In this document: positions 1-9,344 of the stretch, in pieces
How positions within the stretch are numbered: the first letter of the stretch is position 1
Layout of the letters: every line of letters starts with the position of its first letter
Source: Candidatus Pelagibacter sp. FZCC0015
Lineage (GTDB): Bacteria > Pseudomonadota > Alphaproteobacteria > Pelagibacterales > Pelagibacteraceae
Assembly (NCBI RefSeq): GCF_007833635.1
Contig: NZ_CP031125.1
Location: 372,001-436,000, forward strand
Reading direction: 5' to 3'
DNA length: 64,000 bases
The notes under the pieces: model-generated
What the model was told of the DNA's origin: nothing
Database searches by the model: none
The model's input: the letters and a program-made list of their open reading frames with translations, nothing else
Position numbers and translations under genes: made by a program

Positions 1-673
1 CTATTGGAGATGACTTAGCAAGTGAAACATTGATATCAATATTGTTATCTAATGCTCTTAACTGCTCTAATCGATTTTCTATTTCATTTTTGGATTGATC
101 CAAGTGAACAAATTTTTCAAGACAATCTCTTGAATAACAATAAATTCCAATATGGTGATAAATATTATCTACCTGCTCAGATTTTCTTGAAAAGGAGATT
201 GCCTTTGGAAAATGATCCTCTTCTAGGCTGTTTTCAGTGATGACCTTAACAATATTTTCATTCTTGAATTTTTTAATATCTTTTATTTTTGCGGCAAGAG
301 TTCCTAAATTAGAATTATTTTTTACCATTTTGTCATTCAAACTTACTATATCTTGGATATCTATAGCTGGTTCATCACCTTGTAAATTCATAATAAAATC
401 AACATCCTTAATATTTGATTTTTTAAGTGCCTCATGAATTCTATCTGTGCCTGTTTTGTGTTTATTACTAGTCATAATAGCGTTGAAACCATTTCCTTTA
501 ACATCATCAATAATTTCCTGATCCTCTGTAGCTACAATCACATCTCCAATATTGGCCTCTTCTGCTCTTTTAGATGCATGTGAAATAATTGATAAACCAT
601 TTATTTTTAGCAAAGGTTTGCCTGGAAGCCTTGTAGCGGACATCCTAGAGGGTATAATTACTAAAGTTTTCAT
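1..673 (-). CDS. kdsB: 3-deoxy-manno-octulosonate cytidylyltransferase (partial, C-terminus off window)
   Basis: CMP-Kdo synthetase, which activates Kdo with CTP for lipid A-core assembly in the cytoplasm. Reading the minus strand from the ATG at 673 gives MKTLVIIPSRMSATRLPGKP, the nucleotide-binding N-terminus typical of KdsB (IPAR..S.RLPGKPL). It is followed by a VATED segment, a TGTDR motif and an NLQGDEP motif, all family signatures. About 224 residues are visible and the gene runs off the left edge; the family is usually about 245-250 aa, so only a short tail is missing. Kdo genes recur a few kb away (kdsD at 5696), which supports the call. No internal stop is seen in the visible frame. 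Confidence 0.95.
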   Translation of the reverse strand, partial: MKTLVIIPSRMSATRLPGKPLLKINGLSIISHASKRAEEANIGDVIVATEDQEIIDDVKGNGFNAIMTSNKHKTGTDRIHEALKKSNIKDVDFIMNLQGDEPAIDIQDIVSLNDKMVKNNSNLGTLAAKIKDIKKFKNENIVKVITENSLEEDHFPKAISFSRKSEQVDNIYHHIGIYCYSRDCLEKFVHLDQSKNEIENRLEQLRALDNNIDINVSLAKSSPI

Positions 674-787
674 TAAATTTTCAAATTATTATACTCATTA
701 AACAACTATAGAGGCAAATTTATACATTAAATTTTAGCTTTTTTTTAATTTATCATGTTATACGTTCACTAAAAAATTTAGAAAAAA

Positions 788-1327
788 ATGGACTCTTTCG
801 AAATAAATAAAATAGTTGCTGCTGTATTAATGGTTGCTTTGCTTGTTATCGGTATTGGAAAATTATCTGATGTTATATTCCACGTAGAAAAACCTGAAAC
901 ACCTGGTTATTCAGTCGAGGTGCAGACTGCAACTACTGTGTCCTCAACTAGCTCAAGTTCAGAAGATGAAAAAATTGATATAGCTGCTTTGATGACAATG
1001 GGAGATGTTGCAACTGGAGAAAAAGTTTTTAAAAAATGTGCTGCTTGTCATTCAATAGTAAAGGGTGGAAAGAATGCTATAGGACCCGCTCTCTATAATG
1101 TTGTAGGAAGAAAAGTTGGAGCGGTTGAAGATTATAAATATTCTAAGGCATTAGCAGCATATGATAAAGAATGGACTTTTGAAGAGTTAAACGGATTTTT
1201 AATTAAACCTGCTAAATGGATTAAAGGAACAAAGATGGCTTACGCAGGTTTAAGAAAAGAATCTGATCGTGCTTCTGTAATAAAATATCTAAATGAAAAT
1301 TCAGATAGCCCTTTGCCACTACCTTAA
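788..1327 (+). CDS. cycM: Membrane-anchored class I cytochrome c (CycM/c552-like)
   Basis: Electron carrier probably linking the bc1 complex to terminal oxidase on the periplasmic face. The 179-aa protein has an uncleaved N-terminal membrane helix (about residues 8-26), a Ser/Thr-rich linker (about 45-60), then a cytochrome c fold with the haem motif CAACH at 84-88 and a likely axial methionine at 150 (KGTKMAY). This matches the membrane-bound cytochrome c of alphaproteobacteria (CycM, c-y). It stands alone: kdsB is divergent upstream and argF convergent downstream, with a 9-nt overlap of the two 3' ends. The symbol is by family resemblance; a general c552 name would fit equally. Confidence 0.88.
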   Translation: MDSFEINKIVAAVLMVALLVIGIGKLSDVIFHVEKPETPGYSVEVQTATTVSSTSSSSEDEKIDIAALMTMGDVATGEKVFKKCAACHSIVKGGKNAIGPALYNVVGRKVGAVEDYKYSKALAAYDKEWTFEELNGFLIKPAKWIKGTKMAYAGLRKESDRASVIKYLNENSDSPLPLP

Positions 1328-2248
1328 TTTCCCAAAACAATATAATAAAATACTTTTTTGTACGTGGACTCTATTGAGTGCTTGTTGCCATACGTGAGAT
1401 TGTTTTCCTAAGAAAACATCATCACTCACTTCATTACCTCTAGGCAAACAATGTAAAAAAATACAACTTTTTTTTGCGTAACTCATTAATTTTTTATCAA
1501 TTTTAAAATTTTTAAATGTTTGTATTTTTTTCTTTTTATTAACTTTGTCATTTAAAGAAATAACTTTATCAGAAAAAATTACATCTGCACCATACACTGC
1601 TTTTCTAGGATCATTATAAATATAAATTTTTTTATCATTTCTTTTAACCCAAGCTCTAACTTCTCCTCCTGGTTCAAATTTTTTTGGACAACCAATAGTC
1701 AGCTTGAAAGAAAATTTTACTGATGCAGCTATTAAACTATCCAAAACATTATTTGAATCACCAATCCAACAAATATTTAATTTTGAAATAGGTTTTTTCA
1801 TTATTTCCTCAACTGTAAAAATGTCAGACAAAACTTGTGTAGGATGTGATGATGGGCTTAACCCATTAATAATTGGGATTGATAAATATTTTTTAAAGTC
1901 TTCTAATTTTTTATCACTATCAGTTCTCATCATAAATCCATCACCATAAGTAGAGAGAATTTTCGCAGTATCAGCAATACTTTCCCCTCCCTGACCTATA
2001 TGGAGTTCATTAGATCTTAGAGTTAAAGTGCCTCCTCCGAGCTGTTTAATTGCTAAATAAAAACTAATTCTTGTTCGCGAACTTGCCTTTTCAAACATTT
2101 GAATTAAAATCTTTCCTTTAAGAGGTGCTCCTTTGTCAATCTCAAGTGTACTTAGTTTTTTTCTTAAATTTTTCCTTTTCTTAGCATCAGTAATTATCTT
2201 TCTCAGATCATTTTTAGGTATATCTTTTAAATTAATGAAATGTTTCAT
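1319..2248 (-). CDS. argF: Ornithine carbamoyltransferase
   Basis: Converts ornithine and carbamoyl phosphate to citrulline in arginine biosynthesis. The 309-aa length is normal. The carbamoyl-phosphate motif SSRTR is at 56-60, HPTQ at 135-138 and the catalytic HCLPR at 265-269. The ornithine loop, usually SMG-like, reads SDKVISLN around 225-232, which is divergent but in place. argD lies immediately upstream with 1 nt between stop and start, so the two are almost certainly co-transcribed. The 3' end overlaps the convergent cytochrome gene by 9 nt. Confidence 0.93.
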   Translation of the reverse strand: MKHFINLKDIPKNDLRKIITDAKKRKNLRKKLSTLEIDKGAPLKGKILIQMFEKASSRTRISFYLAIKQLGGGTLTLRSNELHIGQGGESIADTAKILSTYGDGFMMRTDSDKKLEDFKKYLSIPIINGLSPSSHPTQVLSDIFTVEEIMKKPISKLNICWIGDSNNVLDSLIAASVKFSFKLTIGCPKKFEPGGEVRAWVKRNDKKIYIYNDPRKAVYGADVIFSDKVISLNDKVNKKKKIQTFKNFKIDKKLMSYAKKSCIFLHCLPRGNEVSDDVFLGKQSHVWQQALNRVHVQKSILLYCFGKLR

Positions 2249-2249
2249 A

Positions 2250-3416
2250 TTACTTTATTTGTGAACAAACTTTTTCAATAATTTTTATTGATAAGTCTAT
2301 TTCATTTTTTTTAACATTCAATGGAGGCAGAATACGAACAACATTTTCTGCTGCTCGAATAGTTAACAACTGATTATCCATCAATTTTTTAATAAATTCT
2401 GCTTGATCTTTATATAACTGTATCCCAATCAAAAAACCTCTTCCTCTTATTTGCTTAATTACATTTGGATATTTTGCCTGAACTTTATTTAATTTAAGTA
2501 AAAAATATTTTGATAGATTTTTTACATTATTTAAAAATTTTTTATTCGATATAATATCCATTACTGTATTTCCAATAGACATAGCCAAAGGATTTCCTCC
2601 AAATGTTGATCCATGAGTACCTGGTGTCATACCCGATGCAACTTTTTTATTCATTAAAACTGCTCCAATAGGAAATCCTCCACCTATTCCTTTTGCAATA
2701 GGTACAATATCAGGTTTTACTTTTGATTTTTCAAAAGCAAAAAAGTTACCAGATCTTCCTATTCCACACTGAACTTCATCAAGAATTAATAATATTTTTT
2801 TCTTGTTACATAATGCTCTTAGTTCTCTTAAGCACCAATCTGGAATCACTTTTATTCCACCTTCACCCATAATTGTTTCAACCATGATAGCAGCTGTGTT
2901 TTTGTTAATTTTATTTTTAAGAGAATTATGATCTCCAAAGCTAAAGTGATCAAAACCTTTTACTTTTGGGCCAAATCCCTCTGTCATTTTCTTTGATCCA
3001 CTAGCAAAAATTGCTGCTAAAGTTCTTCCATGGAAGGAGTTTTTAATACACAAAATTCTATTTTTATTTGGTTTGCCTATTGAGTAAAAATATCTTCTAG
3101 CAACTTTAATTGCTGCTTCGGTAGCTTCAGCCCCACTATTTTGAAACATTACATAATCAGCAAAAGTTTTTTTACATAACTTTTTAGCTAATGTTTCTCC
3201 TTCAGGAATTTCAAATGCATTAGATACATGCCATAATTTTTTTGATTGATCTTTTATAGTTTTTACTAATTTGGGATGTGAATGACCTAAAGAATTAACC
3301 GCTATTCCCTGTACAAAATCTAAATATTTTTTTTTATCTGTGGAATATAGATAACTACCTTTGCCATATTTGAAGGAAATTTTTTTTCTGTTATAGTTTT
3401 TTGCTAAATAACTCAT
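2250..3416 (-). CDS. argD: Acetylornithine/succinyldiaminopimelate aminotransferase
   Basis: PLP-dependent class III aminotransferase of arginine synthesis; the same enzyme often also serves the succinyl branch of lysine synthesis, which fits the dapD and dapE genes elsewhere in the window. The 388-aa protein shows the GAEATEAAIKVAR block (about 95-107), the FHGRT motif (129-132), DEVQ (213-216) and the PLP lysine in AKG at K242. First gene of an argD-argF pair. About 168 bp of AT-rich sequence separates it from divergent gcrA. Confidence 0.94.
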   Translation of the reverse strand: MSYLAKNYNRKKISFKYGKGSYLYSTDKKKYLDFVQGIAVNSLGHSHPKLVKTIKDQSKKLWHVSNAFEIPEGETLAKKLCKKTFADYVMFQNSGAEATEAAIKVARRYFYSIGKPNKNRILCIKNSFHGRTLAAIFASGSKKMTEGFGPKVKGFDHFSFGDHNSLKNKINKNTAAIMVETIMGEGGIKVIPDWCLRELRALCNKKKILLILDEVQCGIGRSGNFFAFEKSKVKPDIVPIAKGIGGGFPIGAVLMNKKVASGMTPGTHGSTFGGNPLAMSIGNTVMDIISNKKFLNNVKNLSKYFLLKLNKVQAKYPNVIKQIRGRGFLIGIQLYKDQAEFIKKLMDNQLLTIRAAENVVRILPPLNVKKNEIDLSIKIIEKVCSQIK

Positions 3417-3584
3417 AAATCCATTTTGTTTTATAAAGTTTAATTATTAATACAAGTTAGGATTGAAATCATATATATACTTAATTTTTAAATTAATGTT
3501 GATAACTCTTAATTTTTGATTGTTTAATTCAATTTTATATCAGTATATTGTTATTTTATATAAACAAGATACAACATATTGATT

Positions 3585-4082
3585 ATGAGTTGGACTGAAG
3601 AAAAAGTAGCAAAACTAAAAGAGCTTTGGGGCAAAGGTAATACTGCAAGCCAAATTGCTGAAATAATCGGAGGTATAAGTCGAAATGCAGTTATAGGGAA
3701 AGCTCATAGACTTAATCTATCTGCAAAAATTAAAACTCGTACAGCTACTTCAAATCAAAATTTGAATAACTCAAAACACGAAAACAATATTCAACTAACA
3801 AAAAGAGGACGAAAAAGCAAATTTAGATCACTAATAATTGATAAAGATTTTGAACCAGAAAATCCAAAACAATTAGAAGAGCTCGATGAAAATTCTTGCA
3901 AATGGCCTATTGGTCATCCTGATGAAAAATTATTTTATTTTTGCGGAAGATCATCTCTTAAAGATTTTTCCTATTGCAAACTCCACCTTTTATATGCATA
4001 CCAACCTAAAGGCAAAAAAGATGAAGTTGCAGAAAAAGATGAAGTTCCTGAATTTATTGAAAAGAAAATACAATCAGCCTAA
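3585..4082 (+). CDS. gcrA: GcrA-family cell cycle regulator
   Basis: GcrA is an alphaproteobacterial sigma70-associated transcription factor that, in Caulobacter, acts at promoters methylated by CcrM at GANTC. The 165-aa protein begins MSWTEEKVAKLKELW and has the helix-turn-helix segment ending ISRNAVIGKAHRL, the family hallmark. A C-terminal domain carries cysteines around C105 and C120. The ATG at 3585 was chosen over an in-frame TTG 6 nt upstream because the family starts MSWT. Monocistronic; the convergent neighbour's stop is 1 nt away. Whether CcrM exists in this genome cannot be seen here. Confidence 0.95.
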   Translation: MSWTEEKVAKLKELWGKGNTASQIAEIIGGISRNAVIGKAHRLNLSAKIKTRTATSNQNLNNSKHENNIQLTKRGRKSKFRSLIIDKDFEPENPKQLEELDENSCKWPIGHPDEKLFYFCGRSSLKDFSYCKLHLLYAYQPKGKKDEVAEKDEVPEFIEKKIQSA

Positions 4083-4083
4083 T

Positions 4084-5070
4084 TTAATTGGGCTTATTAC
4101 CTAAATCATTTTTTTCAGTATATTTTACTGTAGAGAATTGTCCCCCTTCTCTCCACATGTAAGAATATTTTTTAACTTCTTCATCAAAATATCTTAAACT
4201 TGGTATACCAATATCAAAATTAGTTTTATACTTTCCAGATGCTATGTTGTTATATCTTAAAAGTCTTAACTGATCTCTTGTAAGTAGAGGATTTGGCATT
4301 ATTTCAAAAAAACTTGCAGAAAATTCAGCTAATTTTAATGGAAAAGGTATAAGTAACCTTTTCTTTCCAATAGATTTCAATAATTTTTCAATTATTTCCT
4401 TAAAGGTAATTGTCTCAGGTCCTACGCATTCAATTATTTTTGAGTAAATATTTTTTGAAATAACATTGTAAATAACATCTGTTAGATCAGAACAATGAAT
4501 TGGAGAAAATTTTGTGTTTCCATGATAATAAAGTGGAAAAAAGGGTAGCCTATTTAATAAAGTCATGAAATTGGTTGTAAAATTATCATCTGATGAATAA
4601 ACCACAGAAGGCCTTAGAACTGAAGCAAGAGGAAAGTTTTTAAAAATATTGTTTTCACCCTCAAGCTTACTTTTAGCATAATTAGAGTCTTCTGCTTCAT
4701 TAATGCCTAAAGCCGATAAATGAATAAAATGTTTTAAATTATATTCTTTAGAAAGTTTGGCTAATATTGATGGAAATAAAGAATGAATATTTTTAAAAGA
4801 ATTTCCTTTTTTCTTCTCAAATAAAATACCAATTAAATTTATACAAATATCTGATTTTTTAAAAAGTTCTCTAATCTTATTTTCATCATAAATACTAGCC
4901 TCAACAATATCAATATAACCTGCATTTGCTTGTGTTTTAATAATATAACTTTTTTGGTGAATATTTCTTGTTACAACAGTTACTCTGTAGTTATTTTTGG
5001 TTAACTTTCTTATTAAGTTTCTACCTATTTGACCGCTGCCACCAAAAATTAGACAATTTTTTGCTTTCAT
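4084..5070 (-). CDS. NDUFA9-like NAD(P)-binding protein (atypical SDR)
   Basis: Member of the atypical short-chain dehydrogenases related to mitochondrial complex I accessory subunit NDUFA9. The 328-aa protein has an N-terminal Rossmann motif GGSGQIGR (about 10-17), a Y-x3-K pair (SNYAKSKLEGE, about 130-140) and the RPSVVYS segment typical of the family. Alphaproteobacterial homologues are annotated as complex I NDUFA9 subunit family proteins; a role in complex I or in quinone/lipid metabolism is inferred from homology only. Divergent from the RNase D-like gene by 14 bp. Confidence 0.82.
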   Translation of the reverse strand: MKAKNCLIFGGSGQIGRNLIRKLTKNNYRVTVVTRNIHQKSYIIKTQANAGYIDIVEASIYDENKIRELFKKSDICINLIGILFEKKKGNSFKNIHSLFPSILAKLSKEYNLKHFIHLSALGINEAEDSNYAKSKLEGENNIFKNFPLASVLRPSVVYSSDDNFTTNFMTLLNRLPFFPLYYHGNTKFSPIHCSDLTDVIYNVISKNIYSKIIECVGPETITFKEIIEKLLKSIGKKRLLIPFPLKLAEFSASFFEIMPNPLLTRDQLRLLRYNNIASGKYKTNFDIGIPSLRYFDEEVKKYSYMWREGGQFSTVKYTEKNDLGNKPN

Positions 5071-5084
5071 ATATAAATATTTAA

Positions 5085-5696
5085 ATGAGTAATAAAATTC
5101 AATTACACCAAAATGATCTACCAGAAGATTTAAAATTAGGCAATATAATAGCAGTTGATGGAGAGTTTATGGGTCTAAATGTAAGGCGTGATCCCCTCTG
5201 TTTAATTCAGATATCCTCAGGTAACTCTGATGCCCATATTATTCAGCTTGATAGAAGTAGTTATAATGCACCAAATTTAATCAGATTATTACGTGACGAA
5301 AAAATTACAAAAATTTTCCATTTTGGAAGAGCCGATATGGCTTATATTAAACATTATTTAAATACCGAAACAAACAACATTCTTGACACAAAAATTGCAT
5401 CAAAACTTGCAAGATCTTATTCTGATAATCATTCACTCAAAACTTTGATAAAAGAATTTATTAATGTAGATATAAGTAAGCAATTTCAAAACTCAGATTT
5501 TGGTGGAGAGCTTACCCCAGCACAACTGAAATATTGTGCAAATGATGTGATATATTTACATAAAATTCATGACGAGTTAAATAAAATATTGATTAGAGAA
5601 AATAGATTAAAACTCTATAACGATTGTCTTAAATTTTTAAAAACTAGAATTGATCTTGATCTAGCTTTGTTTAAGGATGATATCTGGTCACATTAA
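5085..5696 (+). CDS. Ribonuclease D-like 3'-5' exoribonuclease (exonuclease domain only)
   Basis: DEDD-family 3'-5' exonuclease for RNA trimming. At 203 aa it is the short alphaproteobacterial form lacking the HRDC domains of E. coli RNase D. Exo I is DGEFMGL (about 25-31), Exo II lies in FHFGRADMAYIKHYL with its aspartate at about 85, and Exo III is YCANDVIYLH (Y-x3-D). It overlaps the start of kdsD by 1 nt (TAATG), so the two are probably translationally coupled. Activity on tRNA precursors is assumed from the family. Confidence 0.88.
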   Translation: MSNKIQLHQNDLPEDLKLGNIIAVDGEFMGLNVRRDPLCLIQISSGNSDAHIIQLDRSSYNAPNLIRLLRDEKITKIFHFGRADMAYIKHYLNTETNNILDTKIASKLARSYSDNHSLKTLIKEFINVDISKQFQNSDFGGELTPAQLKYCANDVIYLHKIHDELNKILIRENRLKLYNDCLKFLKTRIDLDLALFKDDIWSH

Positions 5697-6664
5697 TGAA
5701 CAACAAAAAATATATAAAAACTGCTCGGGATGTAATTAATCTAGAAATCAAGGCTTTACAAAATTTAAAAAAGAATATTAACGCTTCTTTTAATCAAGCT
5801 GTAGCACAGATTGCCAAGTGTCAGTCTAAAGTTATCTTATGTGGTATGGGAAAAAGTGGTTTGATTGCTTCAAAAATTGCTGCAACCCTTGCTTCTGTCG
5901 GAACACCATCTTTTAATTTGTCAGCAAGTGAGGCTTCTCATGGTGACCTTGGAATGGTTTCAAAAAAAGATATTTTAATCTTACTCAGTAACTCAGGAGA
6001 AACAGCTGAACTTAAAAATATTATCCAATTTGCTAAAAGATGCAAAATATTACTAATAGGTATTGTATCAAAAAAAGATTCTCTTCTTTATAAAGCTGCA
6101 GATATTAAAATTTTAACCCCAAAAGTTATAGAAGCAGGTGGAATTGTGCCCACTTCAAGTACTACAGTGCAGCTTGCTTTAGGAGATGCATTATCTATAG
6201 CAAGTATGCAATATAAAAAGTTTGGAAAAATGGATTTTAAAAAATTACATCCAGCTGGAAGTTTGGGAGCACAATTAAAAACTGTTGAGGATATTATGGT
6301 AACAGGAAAAAAAATACCTTTTGTAAGTGAAAATATTCAAGTTGGAAAAGCTCTGAGGATATTAACTGAAAAAAAATTAGGTATTCTAATTATTAGAAAC
6401 AAAAATAAAAAAAGTGTAGGAATAATTACCGATGGACAAATTAGAAGAATCAGTCAAAAAAAAATTAATTTTCAATCATTACAAGTAAAAGAAATTATGA
6501 CAAAAAAACCTATTTTTATCGATAAAAATGAGCTTGCGGCTAAAGCTCTTAATTTGATGAATAGCAAAAAAATTACATCTCTTATAGTCAATAATAAAAA
6601 AAAGCCTCAAGTTGCAATAGGTGTTGTGCACGTTCATTCTATCTTACAATCAAATATTTCATAA
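5696..6664 (+). CDS. kdsD: Arabinose-5-phosphate isomerase
   Basis: Converts ribulose 5-phosphate to arabinose 5-phosphate, the first step of Kdo synthesis. The 322-aa protein has an N-terminal SIS domain (GMGKSGLIASKIA around 50-62, SNSGET, and the HPAGSLG motif around 185) and two C-terminal CBS domains (about 200-320), the full KdsD/KpsF architecture. It sits between the RNase D-like gene and lptC with a 0-nt gap to lptC, so it forms an LPS-supply operon with lptC-lptB. Confidence 0.94.
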   Translation: MNNKKYIKTARDVINLEIKALQNLKKNINASFNQAVAQIAKCQSKVILCGMGKSGLIASKIAATLASVGTPSFNLSASEASHGDLGMVSKKDILILLSNSGETAELKNIIQFAKRCKILLIGIVSKKDSLLYKAADIKILTPKVIEAGGIVPTSSTTVQLALGDALSIASMQYKKFGKMDFKKLHPAGSLGAQLKTVEDIMVTGKKIPFVSENIQVGKALRILTEKKLGILIIRNKNKKSVGIITDGQIRRISQKKINFQSLQVKEIMTKKPIFIDKNELAAKALNLMNSKKITSLIVNNKKKPQVAIGVVHVHSILQSNIS

Positions 6665-7255
6665 ATGTTTGGAAAGCAAATAGTTAAAAAAATACTATTT
6701 TTTTCACTATTTCTTGCTTTATTCTTTGTGATGTATGTTAAATTTTTTAAAAAAAATGAAATTGTAGAAACGGAAGTGCAGACATCAACAGATACTTTGT
6801 ATAATTCAAATATAATCGAAAATGTGAATTATGTATCAAAAGATAATGATGGAAATGAATATATTATTAATGCTTACCAGGGTGAAATAGATTATTCAAA
6901 CTCAAACATAATATATTTAACAAATGTAAAAGCTTTAATTAAGTTGAATAACTCTGAAAATATTACTATCACTTCAAATTATGGAAAATACAATTCTGAA
7001 AATTATGATACAATTTTTTCAAAAAATGTAATTATAAATTATATGGATAATAAAATTACAGGAGAATATCTTGATTTTTCTTTAGAAAGAAACTCATTAA
7101 TAATTTCTAGGGATATAATTTATACAAACTTAGAAAATATTTTAAAAGCTGATGTTCTGGAAATGGATATCAAAACTAAGGATACAAAAATATTTATGTA
7201 TGAAGATACTAAAAAGGTGAATATCAGAAATAAAGATTCGTATGGCAATAATTAA
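6665..7255 (+). CDS. lptC: LPS export inner-membrane protein LptC
   Basis: Single-pass inner-membrane protein that takes LPS from LptB2FG and passes it to the periplasmic bridge. The 196-aa protein has an N-terminal membrane helix (about 9-27) and a periplasmic OstA-like beta domain (about 55-180) rich in Asn/Ile/Tyr with alternating strands. Sequence identity to characterised LptC is low; the call rests on architecture and the position between kdsD and lptB. Its end overlaps lptB by 14 nt. The lptA gene usually found between lptC and lptB is not present. Confidence 0.8.
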   Translation: MFGKQIVKKILFFSLFLALFFVMYVKFFKKNEIVETEVQTSTDTLYNSNIIENVNYVSKDNDGNEYIINAYQGEIDYSNSNIIYLTNVKALIKLNNSENITITSNYGKYNSENYDTIFSKNVIINYMDNKITGEYLDFSLERNSLIISRDIIYTNLENILKADVLEMDIKTKDTKIFMYEDTKKVNIRNKDSYGNN

Positions 7256-8018
7256 AAAATTTCGAATAAAATCATTTAAAAAGATTAACTCAATAATTGA
7301 ACTTGAAAATGTTTCACTTTCATATGGTAATAGGCCTATTTTAGAAAACATTAGTTTTAGTATAAATGAGGGTCAAATTTTTGGGATGTTAGGCCCTAAT
7401 GGAGTAGGTAAATCAACAATATTCAATCTTATTACAGGATTAATTAATCCTAGAGCTGGAAAAATAAAAATTAATGGTGAAGATGCTACAGGTTATCCAA
7501 TTTATTTGAGAACAAAAAAATTTAAATTAGGATATGTACCCCAGTATGGAGGTTATTTTAATGATCTCACACTTCACGAAAATTTAAAAGCTATTAGTGA
7601 AATAGTAATTCAAAATAAAAATTACAGAAGTGAGAGAATTAATTATCTAATATCTAAATTTGAGTTAGATAACTTAAAAAATATAAAAGCAAAGTTTTTA
7701 TCTGGAGGTCAAAAAAAAAAATTAGTAATTGCTCTCTCATTATTGAGTGAACCAAAAGTATTACTTCTTGATGAATGCTTTGCAGCTTTAGATGTTTTGA
7801 CAATTAAGATGCTTCAAGAAATAATTGTAAGTCTCCAAAATGAAAACAAAATTACAATATGTATTTGTGACCATCAAGCAAGAGACCTTTTGGCATGTGT
7901 TGATGCTGCAATGATTTTAAGTAATGGTAAAATAGTAGCACAAGACACTCCATCCAACTTAGTAAAAAACATAAACGCTAAAAATGCTTACTTTGGTGAT
8001 AATTTTAGATTCAATTAA
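7242..8018 (+). CDS. lptB: LPS export ABC transporter ATPase LptB
   Basis: ATPase driving LPS extraction from the inner membrane with LptF/LptG. The 258-aa protein has Walker A GPNGVGKST (about 51-59), the Q-loop in YVPQYGG, signature LSGGQ (about 150-154), Walker B LLLDE and the H-loop in CDHQ. Walker B is followed by CFAALD rather than the usual PFAGVD, an unusual proline-to-cysteine change. The start at 7242 overlaps lptC by 14 nt; the N-terminus is about 15 residues longer than typical LptB, so an internal start is possible. Confidence 0.9.
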   Translation: MAIIKKFRIKSFKKINSIIELENVSLSYGNRPILENISFSINEGQIFGMLGPNGVGKSTIFNLITGLINPRAGKIKINGEDATGYPIYLRTKKFKLGYVPQYGGYFNDLTLHENLKAISEIVIQNKNYRSERINYLISKFELDNLKNIKAKFLSGGQKKKLVIALSLLSEPKVLLLDECFAALDVLTIKMLQEIIVSLQNENKITICICDHQARDLLACVDAAMILSNGKIVAQDTPSNLVKNINAKNAYFGDNFRFN

Positions 8019-8024
8019 TTTTAA

Positions 8025-9344
8025 ATGTCTAATTCAGTCATCATCAAAAAAAAAATAAACAAATTCGAAAAAGTTATATCTATCAGTGGAGATAAAAGCT
8101 TAAGTATTAGATGGGTTTTATTTTCATCTTTAGCAAACGGAATTTCAACTGCAAAAAATTTGCTTATTTCTGAAGATGTCTTATCAGCAATTAAGGCAAT
8201 AAAAAAATTAGGAATTAAAACAAAAATAAAAAAAAAAGTATGCAAAATTTATGGGAGAGGAATTAATGGATATAATTATAAAAAAAATATTACACTAAAT
8301 GCTGAAAATTCTGGAACATTAGGTAGGCTGATTTTAGGTCTATTAATAAATACACCCCATCCAATTAAACTTATTGGAGACAAAAGTTTATCCAAAAGAG
8401 ATTTTAAAAGAGTTTCAGAACCCCTCAGCAAATTTGGAGCCAAATTTAAATTAAGAAAAAATAAAAACTTACCATTAACTATTATAGGATCATCAAAATT
8501 AAAACCTATAAAGTACTCTGAAAGAAGAGGTTCAGCACAATGCAAAAGTGCTGTAATTTTTGGTGCGATGAGGACAAATGGTACTACGATAATTAAAGCT
8601 AAGAAATCGAGAAACCACACTGAACTTTTATCCAAATACCTTAAAGTACCTTTGACTACAAAAAATAAAAAATTCTATGATGAGATTAAAATTTCTAAAG
8701 TTAAAAATATAAAACCTTTAAACTATAATATACCCTCCGATATAAGCTCAAGTGCTTTTTTTATTGGTTTGACTGCTCTAACAAATAATTCAAAATTAAA
8801 AATTAAAAACGTAAATATAAATCCTTCAAGAACTGGAATTATTTCTATTTTAAAAAAAATGGGAGTCATAATTCATTTCAAAAACAAAAGAATATATAGA
8901 GGAGAAAAAATAGCAGATATTCAAATTAAAAATCCCAAATCAATAAAACCAATAAACTGTCCAACAAAATATAATAGTCGCGCTATAGACGAATTTCTAA
9001 TTATATTTTTAGTTGCAGCTAGAGCAAATGGAATTTCGTACTTCAAAAATTTAGATGAATTAAATCAAAAAGAAAGTCCTAGACTTAAATGGGGAGAATA
9101 TATTTTAAATCAAATTGGTATAAAAACTATAACAACAAAAGACTCCATTAAAATCTATGGTAATCCTAATCTTATGGTTGAAAAAAAAATTGTTATTAAA
9201 AACTTTTTAAAAGATCATCGTGTATTCATGGCATGTGTAATTGCTGCTTTGTCGTTTGGAGGAGAATGGAAAATAAATGATAAAGATTCTATAAAAACCT
9301 CGTTTCCAAATTTTCTAAAAATTTTAAAAAAAATTAAAGAATGA
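8025..9344 (+). CDS. aroA: 3-phosphoshikimate 1-carboxyvinyltransferase (EPSP synthase)
   Basis: Shikimate-pathway enzyme joining shikimate 3-phosphate and PEP. At 439 aa it has the N-terminal DKSLSIR (K22 region of E. coli EPSPS), a variant NSGTLGR motif where NAGTAMR or NSGTTMR is usual, GSAQCKSA, the catalytic IDEF, KESPR (normally KESDR) and DHRVFM near the C-terminus. Several active-site motifs are therefore altered, although the lysine, arginine, aspartate and glutamate framework is kept. It overlaps cmk by ATGA. aroK and aroB of the same pathway are at 41.7-43.3 kb. Confidence 0.92.
   Translation: MSNSVIIKKKINKFEKVISISGDKSLSIRWVLFSSLANGISTAKNLLISEDVLSAIKAIKKLGIKTKIKKKVCKIYGRGINGYNYKKNITLNAENSGTLGRLILGLLINTPHPIKLIGDKSLSKRDFKRVSEPLSKFGAKFKLRKNKNLPLTIIGSSKLKPIKYSERRGSAQCKSAVIFGAMRTNGTTIIKAKKSRNHTELLSKYLKVPLTTKNKKFYDEIKISKVKNIKPLNYNIPSDISSSAFFIGLTALTNNSKLKIKNVNINPSRTGIISILKKMGVIIHFKNKRIYRGEKIADIQIKNPKSIKPINCPTKYNSRAIDEFLIIFLVAARANGISYFKNLDELNQKESPRLKWGEYILNQIGIKTITTKDSIKIYGNPNLMVEKKIVIKNFLKDHRVFMACVIAALSFGGEWKINDKDSIKTSFPNFLKILKKIKE

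Noticed and set aside
52..437. Plus-strand open frames at the left edge
   Set aside because: They lie antisense to kdsB, whose reading frame gives clear family motifs.
3579..3584. TTG start two codons before the GcrA ATG
   Set aside because: The family begins MSWT, so the ATG at 3585 is the better start.
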